Source: a virus
IMG/VR virus record: IMGVR_UViG_3300032080_000018
Coordinates: 1-31,345 of that record
Strand: one strand, 5' to 3'
Length of the DNA: 31,345 bases
Each line of letters opens with the position of its first letter. Positions within the stretch are counted from its first letter, which is position 1. Position numbers and translations under genes: made by a program. The notes under the pieces are model-generated. The model saw only the letters and a program-made list of their open reading frames with translations. It searched no databases and was not told the origin of the DNA. Positions 1-6,201 of the stretch are shown one piece after another.

Positions 1-48
1 GCAAAAGATCAAGACAACGATGTAGATGCCGAGGAATGCGTAGGCCAT
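1..48 (-). CDS. Small membrane protein, partial (runs off left edge)
   Basis: Only the first 16 codons are in the window. They begin MAYAFLGIYIVV and are almost entirely hydrophobic, so the product probably starts with a membrane segment. A strong ribosome binding site (AAGGAGTGAGCG) precedes the ATG, and the gene begins 3 bases after the stop of the 47-residue membrane gene upstream. It belongs to the leftward operon headed by the Cro-like gene. The rest is outside the window and no function can be assigned. Confidence 0.6.
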   Translation of the reverse strand, partial: MAYAFLGIYIVVLIFC

Positions 49-51
49 CGC

Positions 52-195
52 TCACTCCTTCAAGGTGAAGCCGAACAAGCCAATCAGAGTCAGCACCAGA
101 CCCAAAGCGGCCATGACAGGCTCGTGATCGACGTAGCCGAGCGATCCGAAGGTCACGCCGAAGAACAGCAGGAAGATGGAAAGGAGGCGGGTCAT
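52..195 (-). CDS. 47-residue membrane protein of the leftward early operon
   Basis: The product has two hydrophobic stretches: residues about 4-18 (LLSIFLLFFGVTFGSLG) and about 28-43 (MAALGLVLTLIGLFGF). They are separated by a short YVDHEP turn, so it is probably a two-pass inner-membrane protein. The ATG abuts the stop codon of the Cro-like gene, implying translational coupling. The next gene, also hydrophobic at its start, begins 3 bases after this stop. I do not recognise the family. Its position behind cro suggests early lytic expression, but that is inference. Confidence 0.6.
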   Translation of the reverse strand: MTRLLSIFLLFFGVTFGSLGYVDHEPVMAALGLVLTLIGLFGFTLKE

Positions 196-420
196 CTAGG
201 CCTCGGCTTTCTGCTTGGCGCGCTTTGGCTTGGCCCACTGGAAGTCATTGCAGGAGACTTCACGAGGAACCCCGGTCAGTTCTTCAAACCGCGTTGCGTG
301 GTCCTTTGGAACGTAGGCGTTCCGCTTCCAAGCGTTAACCGCCTGGCGGGAAACCTGGAGCTGTCGTGCTAAGCGCGACTGGATTCCGCGCTGGTCGAAG
401 ATGTGGGTCCATTCGGTCAT
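196..420 (-). CDS. Cro-like HTH regulator
   Basis: The 74-residue product has a helix-turn-helix of the Cro/YdaS type at residues about 8-36 (SRLARQLQVSRQAVNAWKRN). The recognition helix is followed by a short domain ending in a basic tail (KPKRAKQK). Its length fits phage Cro proteins. It is transcribed divergently from the CI-like gene and is followed leftward by small membrane genes, matching lambda cro at the head of the lytic operon. An in-frame TTG lies 36 bases upstream. The ATG at 420 is preferred because the protein then starts just before the HTH. No clear Shine-Dalgarno sequence precedes it, and a promoter placed so that +1 falls on the ATG suggests a leaderless mRNA. Confidence 0.75.
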   Translation of the reverse strand: MTEWTHIFDQRGIQSRLARQLQVSRQAVNAWKRNAYVPKDHATRFEELTGVPREVSCNDFQWAKPKRAKQKAEA

Positions 421-509
421 GCGCACAGTATGTCTTAAACACACATGTGTCGTCAATCCTGGATGAACAACTGACTTGTCATGAAGGAACGGCCTCTTAT
501 GCTCAAAAC
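421..509. promoter_or_regulatory. Divergent cro / cI promoter-operator region
   Basis: Leftward, TTGACG (456-451) and CATACT (432-427) are 18 bases apart, which places +1 at about 420, the A of the cro ATG. Rightward, TTGTCA (476-481) and TATGCT (498-503) are 16 bases apart, which places +1 at about 510, the A of the cI ATG. Neither gene has a Shine-Dalgarno sequence, so both could be leaderless, as lambda cI is from PRM. A perfect 10-base palindrome ACACATGTGT (441-450) lies in the leftward spacer, and two more CATG-centred sites lie at 480-483 and 509-512. These are operator candidates. The boxes were matched by eye. Confidence 0.5.
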
Positions 510-1127
510 ATGAGTGAACAAGAGACCTTCGGCGACCGCTTACGCAGGCGCATGAAAGAGAAGAACATCACCATGCCCGAACTCGGGCGTGGGCTGAAGC
601 CGCGAAAAAACGGGGTGTTGGACGGGGATTTAGGTCGAGCTGCGGTCTATGGGTGGCTGAACGGGAATGGCTTTCCCAACGTAATGCAGCTTGCCGCTAT
701 ATGCCAAAAACTTGATACAAGCGCCGACTTTCTGCTTTTTGGTAATAAGGTTGCCGTCAGCCCGAAGGTGGAGCGTGCCGCACAAGTAATGATGGAACTG
801 TCCGATGAGGAGCGGCTTGCTTTGTTTGCTGTCATCCAAGGGCCGTCAGTTTCAGATGAGCAGGTCGAGCAAGTAATGCCGATTACTAGGGCTGCCCCCT
901 TCAGGTATGAGCCAAAGACCGCGAAGAACCCTTTGCTGCCGGCAGAGCATTCCCAGCAGGCCAAACAGGCCACAGGAACTGACGACCCAGCACGCCCAAC
1001 GCTGCGCCGCGGCATGTCGGGCCACGTCCAATTCATAGGAAGCACCACTCCGGCGAAAGGAGCCCCTGATGGCAAAAGTGACAGAGATTCGCGAGTACCG
1101 CGCGAAAAACATTCGCGCGACTCTTGA
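510..1127 (+). CDS. CI-like phage repressor, HTH type without peptidase domain
   Basis: The 205-residue product begins MSEQETFGDRLRRRMKEKNI and has an XRE-type helix-turn-helix over residues about 7-65, ending in the usual Leu-rich helix (MQLAAICQKLDTSADFLLFG). The remainder is polar and low in complexity. I see no LexA/S24 Ser-Lys peptidase motif, so RecA-driven self-cleavage is unlikely and induction may use another route. The ATG at 510 is chosen because the HTH begins directly after it; an open frame further upstream crosses the control region. The last 59 bases overlap the next gene out of frame. By position opposite cro it is the lysogeny repressor. A regulator of another kind cannot be excluded. 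Confidence 0.75.
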   Translation: MSEQETFGDRLRRRMKEKNITMPELGRGLKPRKNGVLDGDLGRAAVYGWLNGNGFPNVMQLAAICQKLDTSADFLLFGNKVAVSPKVERAAQVMMELSDEERLALFAVIQGPSVSDEQVEQVMPITRAAPFRYEPKTAKNPLLPAEHSQQAKQATGTDDPARPTLRRGMSGHVQFIGSTTPAKGAPDGKSDRDSRVPREKHSRDS

Positions 1128-1335
1128 GGAAATGATTCGGCTGGTTGACTCCGGCGAGATGACCGGTCTGGCGTTCGCCTGCAAGATCGGCGACTCGCAC
1201 CACGGAATCGGACTGGCTGGCGACTACCGCGATGACCCGGCCCAGGTGCTGGCGGTGACCGCTCGAATCAAATACCTGATTAACCAGATGCTCGACGGGC
1301 AGACGAAGCCCGATACGAACTTCGGCGTCCTTTGA
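1069..1335 (+). CDS. CI-linked small protein A (paralogue of the next gene)
   Basis: The 88-residue soluble protein has no motif I recognise. Its core (LEEMIRLVDSGEMTGLAFAC, then a short gap, then AGDYRDDPAQ) aligns with the next gene's LETLLEGAKAGDVTGIAFAV and AGMCYKNPTF. The two are therefore diverged tandem duplicates. AGGAG about 6 bases before the ATG is a good ribosome binding site. The gene begins inside the 3' end of the repressor gene and ends before a terminator at 1977, so it is probably co-transcribed with cI and expressed in the lysogen. Similar small proteins next to phage repressors are, as far as I recall, uncharacterised. Confidence 0.7.
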   Translation: MAKVTEIREYRAKNIRATLEEMIRLVDSGEMTGLAFACKIGDSHHGIGLAGDYRDDPAQVLAVTARIKYLINQMLDGQTKPDTNFGVL

Positions 1336-1356
1336 CAAAGAGCCTTCGAGGGAAAG

Positions 1357-1608
1357 ATGCCATATCAGCTTGTGCACGACTACATCAGCCGCGACACCGT
1401 GGAAGCGCTGGAAACGCTTTTAGAGGGGGCTAAGGCCGGCGATGTCACCGGGATTGCATTCGCCGTGACACTCAAACGCAATCGCTACGTCACGAATGTG
1501 GCGGGCATGTGCTACAAGAACCCCACTTTTGCTCGGGGGATGATCGGTGCGCTCGGCGACGAGCTAGCTGGCATCATTCATGGCCGCGATCCACAAGAAA
1601 CGCGATAG
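1357..1608 (+). CDS. CI-linked small protein B (paralogue of the previous gene)
   Basis: The 83-residue soluble protein shares with its neighbour the pattern LxxLLxxAxxGxxTGIAFA, a short basic strand, then VAGxxxxxPxxARGMIGAL. It begins 21 bases after the previous stop with GAGGGA just upstream of the ATG. The conserved GDVTGIAFAVTLKRNRYVTN segment suggests a small alpha/beta fold. No catalytic motif, signal peptide or membrane segment is visible. It lies in the repressor transcript before the terminator. The function is unknown; the position suits a lysogenic accessory or superinfection-exclusion gene. Confidence 0.7.
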   Translation: MPYQLVHDYISRDTVEALETLLEGAKAGDVTGIAFAVTLKRNRYVTNVAGMCYKNPTFARGMIGALGDELAGIIHGRDPQETR

Positions 1609-1650
1609 GGAGACAGGCGCCCGCTTTCGCCTGGTAGATGGAGAAGCAAC

Positions 1651-1950
1651 ATGAAGACCGTAGCTTTGGCCTGTGCGACTTTCTTGGTTTTAGGATGTGC
1701 TGAGCAACCCAGAAATGCAAATTACCGGCCGCCCCGTGCCGACGAGCTGCGGCCAGGTGATACCCCGCCCTCGCCCGGTCCATTCGTCGAGTCCACAGTT
1801 CCAAGCGGTGTGCAGCCCCAACTACCAACCCGCTCCTACCAGCCTCTACCCACCCCTTATCAAGTCCCTGTCTATCAGATGCCGATCCAGCGGCAGACCA
1901 ATTGCACAAGCCAGCGAATAGGGAACCAGATTTACACAACATGTAACTGA
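1651..1950 (+). CDS. Small proline-rich lipoprotein linked to the repressor
   Basis: The 99-residue product has a lipoprotein signal (MKTVALACATFLVLGC) with the lipid-bearing cysteine at residue 16. A long Pro/Gln/Tyr-rich extended region follows, with a C-terminal NCTSQRIGNQIYTTCN motif whose two cysteines could form a disulfide. GGAG sits 8 bases before the ATG. It is the last gene before the terminator at 1977-1999, so it is probably made with the repressor in lysogens and placed in the outer or inner membrane. Envelope lipoproteins in this position can act in superinfection exclusion or lysogenic conversion. That role is inferred from position only. Confidence 0.75.
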   Translation: MKTVALACATFLVLGCAEQPRNANYRPPRADELRPGDTPPSPGPFVESTVPSGVQPQLPTRSYQPLPTPYQVPVYQMPIQRQTNCTSQRIGNQIYTTCN

Positions 1951-1976
1951 CCCATTCGCCCGACTCAATCCTGTAG

Positions 1977-1999
1977 GCCGCCCTTGAGGCGGCTTTTTT
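1977..1999 (+). terminator. Rho-independent terminator of the cI cassette
   Basis: A six-base-pair stem, GCCGCC (1977-1982) with GGCGGC (1988-1993), closes a five-base loop and is followed directly by six Ts (1994-1999). It lies 27 bases after the lipoprotein stop and separates the repressor cassette from the next rightward operon. Confidence 0.9.
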
Positions 2000-2062
2000 A
2001 CGCCCGCGTTATGCGCCTATGTCCGTTTTAGCCATACAGCATATGACAACGTATTCTATGGC

Positions 2063-2107
2063 AGATGTACGTCTTGGATTGACATCTAAGTTCATCTGAG
2101 ACACACT
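2063..2107 (+). promoter_or_regulatory. Putative PL-type early promoter with inverted repeat
   Basis: A consensus -35 box TTGACA (2079-2084) lies 17 bases upstream of a poor -10 match CACACT (2102-2107). The arms AGATGT (2063-2068) and ACATCT (2082-2087) form an inverted repeat with centres 19 bases apart that overlaps the -35 box, as expected of a repressor operator. The stretch from the terminator to the first gene at 2150 holds no gene. A new promoter is expected here, since the long operon downstream follows a strong terminator. The weak -10 box keeps confidence moderate. Confidence 0.45.
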
Positions 2108-2149
2108 TCATCCCAAGGCAGCAAACCGCTGCATCACTTGGAGATGAAG

Positions 2150-2365
2150 ATGTTCCCTCCCGAAACTGTCAGCCGCCGCATCTGCCCCCGGCACCAGGTC
2201 ATCGTCGTTCAGTCCTCGCCTGTAGAGCTTGAGGCAGAACTGGCGCCGCTCGAATTCAGCATCCCCGGCTTCCAGTCGCGCATTCGACCGCTGACGCTGG
2301 AAGAGCTTCATTCCATGGACCTCGTCCGCAGTGCTGCTGCTGGGCATGGTGGGGTGAAGTCGTGA
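2150..2365 (+). CDS. Small early phage protein, copy 1 of a duplicated pair
   Basis: This is a 71-residue protein. GGAG (2140-2143) lies 6 bases before the ATG at 2150, which is preferred over the in-frame TTG at 2138 and ATG at 2144. The C-terminal part (LAPLEFSIPGFQSRIRPLT, then LHSMD) matches the gene at 3358 (LAPVVFDMPGFERRIAPVT, then LRSMD), so the two are paralogues. Its stop overlaps the GTG of the next gene by 4 bases. No function is recognised. Confidence 0.65.
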   Translation: MFPPETVSRRICPRHQVIVVQSSPVELEAELAPLEFSIPGFQSRIRPLTLEELHSMDLVRSAAAGHGGVKS

Positions 2366-2670
2366 GCGCGGCGTTTACTCCGGGGCCGTGGGAGACGAAT
2401 GGGCCTTTCGTTAACTCCCAAGCCGTCACTGGAATTGCCGATTGTTCGCGCGGCGACATAGCAGAGAACTGGTCCGGTAGCGACTTCATTACGGGTCGAG
2501 AAGAAGCCAACGCTCGCCTGATCGCCGCCGCTCCTGAACTGCTGGAGTCGCTAATCCTGATGGTGCGCACTCACGACGAGCCAGCCGAAAGCACGCTGCA
2601 AGAAATGAAAGAGCAGCAGTGGCTTGCCAAGGCCCGCGCCGCCATCGCCAAGGCAGAGGTGAAGTCATGA
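2362..2670 (+). CDS. TPGPW-type phage protein, copy 1 of a duplicated pair
   Basis: The 102-residue protein has the N-terminal motif TPGPWETNG and the central motif ANARLIAAAPELLESL. This combination is familiar from many uncharacterised phage early proteins and recurs in the gene at 3543. It starts at GTG (2362) in a GTGA overlap with the previous gene. The second half is helical and charged. No enzyme motif is visible. The pair 2150/2362 looks like a duplicate of the pair 3358/3543. Confidence 0.7.
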   Translation: MSAAFTPGPWETNGPFVNSQAVTGIADCSRGDIAENWSGSDFITGREEANARLIAAAPELLESLILMVRTHDEPAESTLQEMKEQQWLAKARAAIAKAEVKS

Positions 2671-2993
2671 AAGCCTTCAGCATCACCCAGGGCAAAGGCT
2701 TTGGGATCACGTTCCCGAACGGCTACCAGATCAGCGTGCAGTTCGGCTACGGCAACTACTGCGACAACTACAACGCCTATCGCGAGCCGGGCGAGTCCAC
2801 CGACGCACACCACGCACGTCTCGGCGACATGGGCAGCGACAACGCCGAGTGCGCCGTGTTCAACGAAAAGGGCGACATGGTCACGCTGCCGGATGTGTTC
2901 GGCGGTCAGGAGGTGACGAATCGAAGCGACTCGGCGCAAGTCTTGGCGCTGATGAACTGGGCCGCATCGCAGTTCCCGGAGGCATCGTCATGA
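2667..2993 (+). CDS. Hypothetical early phage protein
   Basis: The 108-residue protein starts at the ATG of an ATGA overlap (2667). It opens MKAFSITQGKGFGITFPNGY and is rich in aromatic residues and Asn in the first half, which looks like a compact beta-rich domain. The second half contains AECAVFNEKGDMVTLPDVFG and a C-terminal helix. There is no signal peptide or membrane segment. I recognise it only as a type of phage hypothetical protein. Confidence 0.65.
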   Translation: MKAFSITQGKGFGITFPNGYQISVQFGYGNYCDNYNAYREPGESTDAHHARLGDMGSDNAECAVFNEKGDMVTLPDVFGGQEVTNRSDSAQVLALMNWAASQFPEASS

Positions 2994-3361
2994 CCGCCCC
3001 CACAAGAGTTCCCTGCTCCTATCCCGAATGCGGCGGAGGTTGCGCTGGGTGCCAGCCTGAACCGCAGCAAACGCCTCGGCCTTCTTGGGTGGATGGGGGT
3101 GCTGGCCTCCACAGCCGCAAGTGCGCGACGTGCGGCGGCTCCGGATGGATCGGCGGCCCGTCTTATTACAGCCCCGATGAGGGCGGAAAGGCTTGCCCAA
3201 CCTGCGAGGCCGAGTACGAAGCATTCAAAGCGTGCCTCGGCTCAATGCCGGAGTGGATGCCTGAATTCGAAGTGCACCGCGCGTGGGTCGAGCAGTTCGC
3301 ATGGAACGTCTGGCAGCACCGCGCCTCGCTCCCCGCCCCCAATCAAGGAGAAGCCTCGTGA
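2990..3361 (+). CDS. Cysteine-rich putative zinc-binding phage protein
   Basis: The 123-residue protein has an N-terminal cluster CSYPECGGGCAGC and a central pair of CxxC motifs, CATCGGSGWIGG and CPTCEAEYEAF. The last two, about 28 residues apart with Gly-rich turns, resemble a DnaJ-type zinc ribbon. The C-terminal third is Trp-rich (EWMPEFEVHRAWVEQFAW). The start is the ATG of an ATGA overlap at 2990. Zinc binding is inferred from the cysteine spacing; the function is unknown. Confidence 0.6.
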   Translation: MTAPTRVPCSYPECGGGCAGCQPEPQQTPRPSWVDGGAGLHSRKCATCGGSGWIGGPSYYSPDEGGKACPTCEAEYEAFKACLGSMPEWMPEFEVHRAWVEQFAWNVWQHRASLPAPNQGEAS

Positions 3362-3546
3362 TCCACCTGAACCGCCGCATCGACCCGCTCAACAAAAGCG
3401 TGATCGTCGATAAGTCTCCCGAAGCCGCTGAACTGACGCTGGCCCCTGTCGTATTCGACATGCCCGGCTTCGAGCGCCGCATTGCTCCTGTCACTGAAGC
3501 AGAACTGAGGTCTATGGACCGGGTTATTGCGGGGGCGCGGGTATGA
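3358..3546 (+). CDS. Small early phage protein, copy 2 of a duplicated pair
   Basis: The 62-residue protein starts at GTG (3358) in a GTGA overlap, with AAGGAG 6 bases upstream. Residues about 19-55 match the product of the gene at 2150, sharing SP, LAP, F, PGF, RI, P-T and the ending L-SMD. Gene order is also conserved: both copies are followed by a GPW-type protein in a 4-base overlap. Confidence 0.65.
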   Translation: MIHLNRRIDPLNKSVIVDKSPEAAELTLAPVVFDMPGFERRIAPVTEAELRSMDRVIAGARV

Positions 3547-3908
3547 GCACGCATACGAAAGGGCCTTGGACGTTTCGCCAGAGCGAGAACGGCGACTGGT
3601 ATCTCGTCTCTGGTGACGGCGTCCCTTTCCAGGGCAACGCCCAGTACTACCCATGGTGCTCGGAGAATAAAGAGGACTGGCTGTTGCAAGCCGCTGCTCC
3701 CGAACTGCTTGCCGCAGTCGAATCCGAGTACATCTTTCTTGCCGACATTCACAACGAATGGCCGGGCCGGCACTCGCCGGAAGGACAGCTGAAGCTCTGG
3801 CGGCTGCGTGACCTGATCTGCAAGGCAACCGGTCGCGAAGCTCAGGACGTGCAGGACGACTACGGCAATCGCAACCTCATCAAGGCTGCTAAGGGAGCCG
3901 AATCGTGA
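3543..3908 (+). CDS. GPW-type phage protein, copy 2 of a duplicated pair
   Basis: The 121-residue protein opens with THTKGPWTFRQSENGDWYLV and carries a LLQAAAPELLAAVE motif, as in the gene at 2362. The C-terminal half is longer than in copy 1 and contains an acidic helical region. The ATG at 3543 lies in an ATGA overlap. It is probably the second member of a duplicated gene pair. Its role is unknown. Confidence 0.7.
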   Translation: MSTHTKGPWTFRQSENGDWYLVSGDGVPFQGNAQYYPWCSENKEDWLLQAAAPELLAAVESEYIFLADIHNEWPGRHSPEGQLKLWRLRDLICKATGREAQDVQDDYGNRNLIKAAKGAES

Positions 3909-4177
3909 ACGCCATGACCCGAGCCCACTGGCGCGCAGCCCGCCTCCTGACCCTCCGCGCAGAGATGAAGCAGATCTGGCGCGAGGGCGGCATGAGCGAT
4001 GCCGAGCTTTCAGACATGGTGAACATGCTGGCCGCCCAGTGCGCTCCGGAACAGCACGAAGCCAAAGAACGGCTCGTGACCATCGCACAAGACCTTGATC
4101 TTGACGTGCCCGATGCAGACGCATTCCGTCGCTATCCGGGGCCAGCAACTCACGACTCACGATTGGAGCGCGCATGA
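3905..4177 (+). CDS. Hypothetical early phage protein
   Basis: The 90-residue, mostly helical protein starts at GTG (3905, GTGA overlap); an in-frame ATG three codons later is the alternative start. Its first half is basic (RAHWRAARLLTLRAEMKQIW), and the middle carries the regular helical pattern MSDAELSDMVNMLAAQ. No motif, signal or membrane segment is seen. Confidence 0.6.
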   Translation: MNAMTRAHWRAARLLTLRAEMKQIWREGGMSDAELSDMVNMLAAQCAPEQHEAKERLVTIAQDLDLDVPDADAFRRYPGPATHDSRLERA

Positions 4178-4353
4178 GCAACATGAGCTATTGCCGGTTC
4201 CGCAATACGTTGTCGGACTTGCGTGACTGCTACGAAAACCTCGATGAAGCGGTTTCAAGCGATGAAGAGTCGGCAGCCCGCAGGCGTCTCATCGAACTCT
4301 GCTGCGACATCTTCGACGAGTTCGGCCACGAAGTCGGAAGGGAATCCGAATGA
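4174..4353 (+). CDS. MSYCRF-type small phage protein
   Basis: The 59-residue acidic protein begins MSNMSYCRFRNTLSDLRDCY and ends with a helix rich in Cys and acidic residues (LIELCCDIFDEFG). The MSYCRF..T..DL.DC opening is a pattern I recognise from small phage hypothetical proteins. The start is the ATG of an ATGA overlap (4174), and an internal ATG three codons later would give the bare MSYCRF form. Its stop overlaps the next ATG by 4 bases. Confidence 0.65.
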   Translation: MSNMSYCRFRNTLSDLRDCYENLDEAVSSDEESAARRRLIELCCDIFDEFGHEVGRESE

Positions 4354-4544
4354 CCGCCCTCCGCCAAGCCTCCACCAACTGGGCATTGAGCATTGCCGCC
4401 ATGTTCGCGGTTCTGTACCTGAACGCCTACCTCGATCACAAGCATCCCGGTACAGAAGAGCTTACCGCTCAAGTCGTAGCAGATGTAGCCGCAGATGCGG
4501 CATCCAACAACCAAGAAGCGGCGAATGTCGCGATGAAGGAGTAG
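4350..4544 (+). CDS. Small single-pass membrane protein
   Basis: The 64-residue product has one hydrophobic segment at residues about 10-27 (NWALSIAAMFAVLYLNAYL) followed by an acidic, Ala-rich tail that probably forms a helix. The start is the ATG of an ATGA overlap at 4350. It is one of two small single-pass proteins in this operon (see 5165). A role at the host membrane is inferred; I do not recognise a family. Confidence 0.6.
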   Translation: MTALRQASTNWALSIAAMFAVLYLNAYLDHKHPGTEELTAQVVADVAADAASNNQEAANVAMKE

Positions 4545-4547
4545 ACC

Positions 4548-5168
4548 GTGAACGAACCGATCCGCGTTGCTGGCTTTCCGATTGATGCCGATATGTCGCT
4601 CAAGAAGCGCGTCGAGCACAACGGTCTGTACCTCGAAATCTCTAACCATGGTCGCAGCAAGTATGACTACGCCAACAAGACTTACAACGACAGCGACGGC
4701 ACCTGGTGCTACTACGTGACTGTCACTGAGCAGATGTTGCCAGCCGATAAGTTCGCCGAATTCTGGCTGGCTCCCGCCTCCACTCACAAGCGCTCCAGCG
4801 GCTGGGACGAGCCTTGCTATGCGTACTACGAAGCTTACTTTGCCTCGGCCCAATGGCACGGCGGAGTGACCTACTACGAGAAGCTTGGCGGCATTGATGG
4901 CGCCCCTCGTGCGGTCAAGATCGGTTGCGACTTCGGCCACTACTGGGACGAGGGTTACAGCTTCTGCTACGAGAGCGTCCTTTCTGAGGCGCAGGCCACC
5001 GCCGACGCGCTGCGCGAGATGTACGCCTTCTTCACGCGCTGCCCGTACACCGGCAAGTATCAACCCGCGTCCGAAATGATCGAGCGCGACGGGAAGCTGT
5101 ACTGCGCCGAGGGCATCGAAGCGATGGACAAGTACGCCGCTGAGCGTGCAGCCAAGGAGGCATCGTGA
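4548..5168 (+). CDS. Hypothetical early phage protein, aromatic-rich
   Basis: The 206-residue soluble protein starts at GTG (4548), 3 bases after the previous stop. It is rich in Tyr and Trp, with runs such as GTWCYYVTV and CYAYYEAYFASAQW. Near the C-terminus CPYTGKYQPASEMIERDGKL-YC resembles the fold-back loop of a small metal-binding knuckle (C..TG...C). The C-terminal helix is Ala/Lys-rich. I do not recognise the family. The GTGA overlap links it to the next membrane gene. Confidence 0.65.
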   Translation: MNEPIRVAGFPIDADMSLKKRVEHNGLYLEISNHGRSKYDYANKTYNDSDGTWCYYVTVTEQMLPADKFAEFWLAPASTHKRSSGWDEPCYAYYEAYFASAQWHGGVTYYEKLGGIDGAPRAVKIGCDFGHYWDEGYSFCYESVLSEAQATADALREMYAFFTRCPYTGKYQPASEMIERDGKLYCAEGIEAMDKYAAERAAKEAS

Positions 5169-5317
5169 ACTACCTCCACAGCCCTCTCGGTGACAACACC
5201 GACGCAGCCGAAGAGATGCCTTCGGCTCCGTTCGTGACTGTCGTCCTCTCCTTCGCTTTGATCATGCTGGTGGTGACCGGGCTTATTGCTGCGGCCATCT
5301 ACGGCATGGGGTACTGA
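5165..5317 (+). CDS. 50-residue single-pass membrane protein
   Basis: The product has a short polar N-terminus followed by one strong membrane segment at residues about 24-47 (FVTVVLSFALIMLVVTGLIA). It starts at GTG (5165) in a GTGA overlap and ends 8 bases before the bet gene. The reading frame is too short for most gene finders, but the tight junctions at both ends support it. The function is unknown. Confidence 0.6.
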   Translation: MNYLHSPLGDNTDAAEEMPSAPFVTVVLSFALIMLVVTGLIAAAIYGMGY

Positions 5318-5325
5318 AAGACACC

Positions 5326-6201
5326 ATGAGCACCGCACTCGCAACCCAAAACACCAGCCTCGCACTCCGCGAAGAAGACCTGTTGGCCGTTCTCGGATCC
5401 AGCCTCTACCCCGGCGCGGCGCCCGCTTCAATCAAGATGGTTCTCGGCTACTGCAAAGCAGCCGGTCTGGACCCGATGCAGAAGCCCGTTCACATCGTGC
5501 CCATGTGGGACGGCAAGACGCGGCAGATGCGCGACGTGGTGATGCCAGGCATCGGCCTGTACCGCACGCAGGCGGCCCGCAATGGCTGCGCTGGCGTGTC
5601 TGAGCCCGAGTTCGGCCCGGACGTGACTGAGGTCATCGGCGGCGCCAACACGACCTATCCAGCATGGTGCCGCGTGACCGTGAAGCGCCGCCTCGCAACC
5701 GGTGAAATTGTCGAGTTCACCGCGAAGGAGTTCTGGCGCGAGAACTACGCCGTCAAGGGCGGTCAGGACAAGAGCATTGCGCCGAACGCGATGTGGGCCA
5801 AGCGCCCATACGGCCAGATCGCCAAGTGCGCCGAGGCACAGGCCCTGCGGAAGGCGTTCCCGGAAATCGGCAGCGAACCGACCGCCGACGAGATGGAGGG
5901 CAAGGTGCTGTACGCCGATGAGCCCATTCGCCACAGCCCGACCCGCAATGTCGAGGAAGTCTCCAGCATTGCGCCGGAGCGCGAGCAAGAACTGCGCGCC
6001 GCTGCGGACATGGCTGTGGAGCTGTTTAACAACGGCGAGGGCGATGAAGTCGCAGCCTACGAACAGGTGTCCGGCGTCGATGACGGCGACGAACAAGTGT
6101 TCATCTGGAACTACCTCAAGTCGCACTCAAAACTGCGTTCGGCGATCAAGCGCCTGAAGGCGGCTGACCGCGCAGCAGCACAACAACCGGAGGCTGCATG
6201 A
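5326..6201 (+). CDS. bet: Single-strand annealing protein, Bet/RedBeta family
   Basis: The 291-residue product matches the phage recombination protein Bet family (lambda RedBeta). Residues about 35-90 carry the family block (KMVLGYCKAAGLDPMQKPVH, then a WDGKT turn and the MPGIGLYRTQA segment). Residues about 140-180 carry the conserved FWRENYA and KCAEAQALRKAFPE elements. Such proteins anneal complementary single strands during phage recombination and replication. The length is slightly above lambda Bet (261 residues), with an acidic, variable C-terminal tail as usual. The ATG at 5326 is the first in frame. No partner exonuclease of the lambda Exo/YqaJ type is seen in the window. Confidence 0.9.
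   Translation: MSTALATQNTSLALREEDLLAVLGSSLYPGAAPASIKMVLGYCKAAGLDPMQKPVHIVPMWDGKTRQMRDVVMPGIGLYRTQAARNGCAGVSEPEFGPDVTEVIGGANTTYPAWCRVTVKRRLATGEIVEFTAKEFWRENYAVKGGQDKSIAPNAMWAKRPYGQIAKCAEAQALRKAFPEIGSEPTADEMEGKVLYADEPIRHSPTRNVEEVSSIAPEREQELRAAADMAVELFNNGEGDEVAAYEQVSGVDDGDEQVFIWNYLKSHSKLRSAIKRLKAADRAAAQQPEAA

Noticed and set aside
366-509. Upstream extension of the repressor frame
   Set aside because: It would translate the divergent promoter region and the cro 5' end; the HTH domain begins directly after the ATG at 510.
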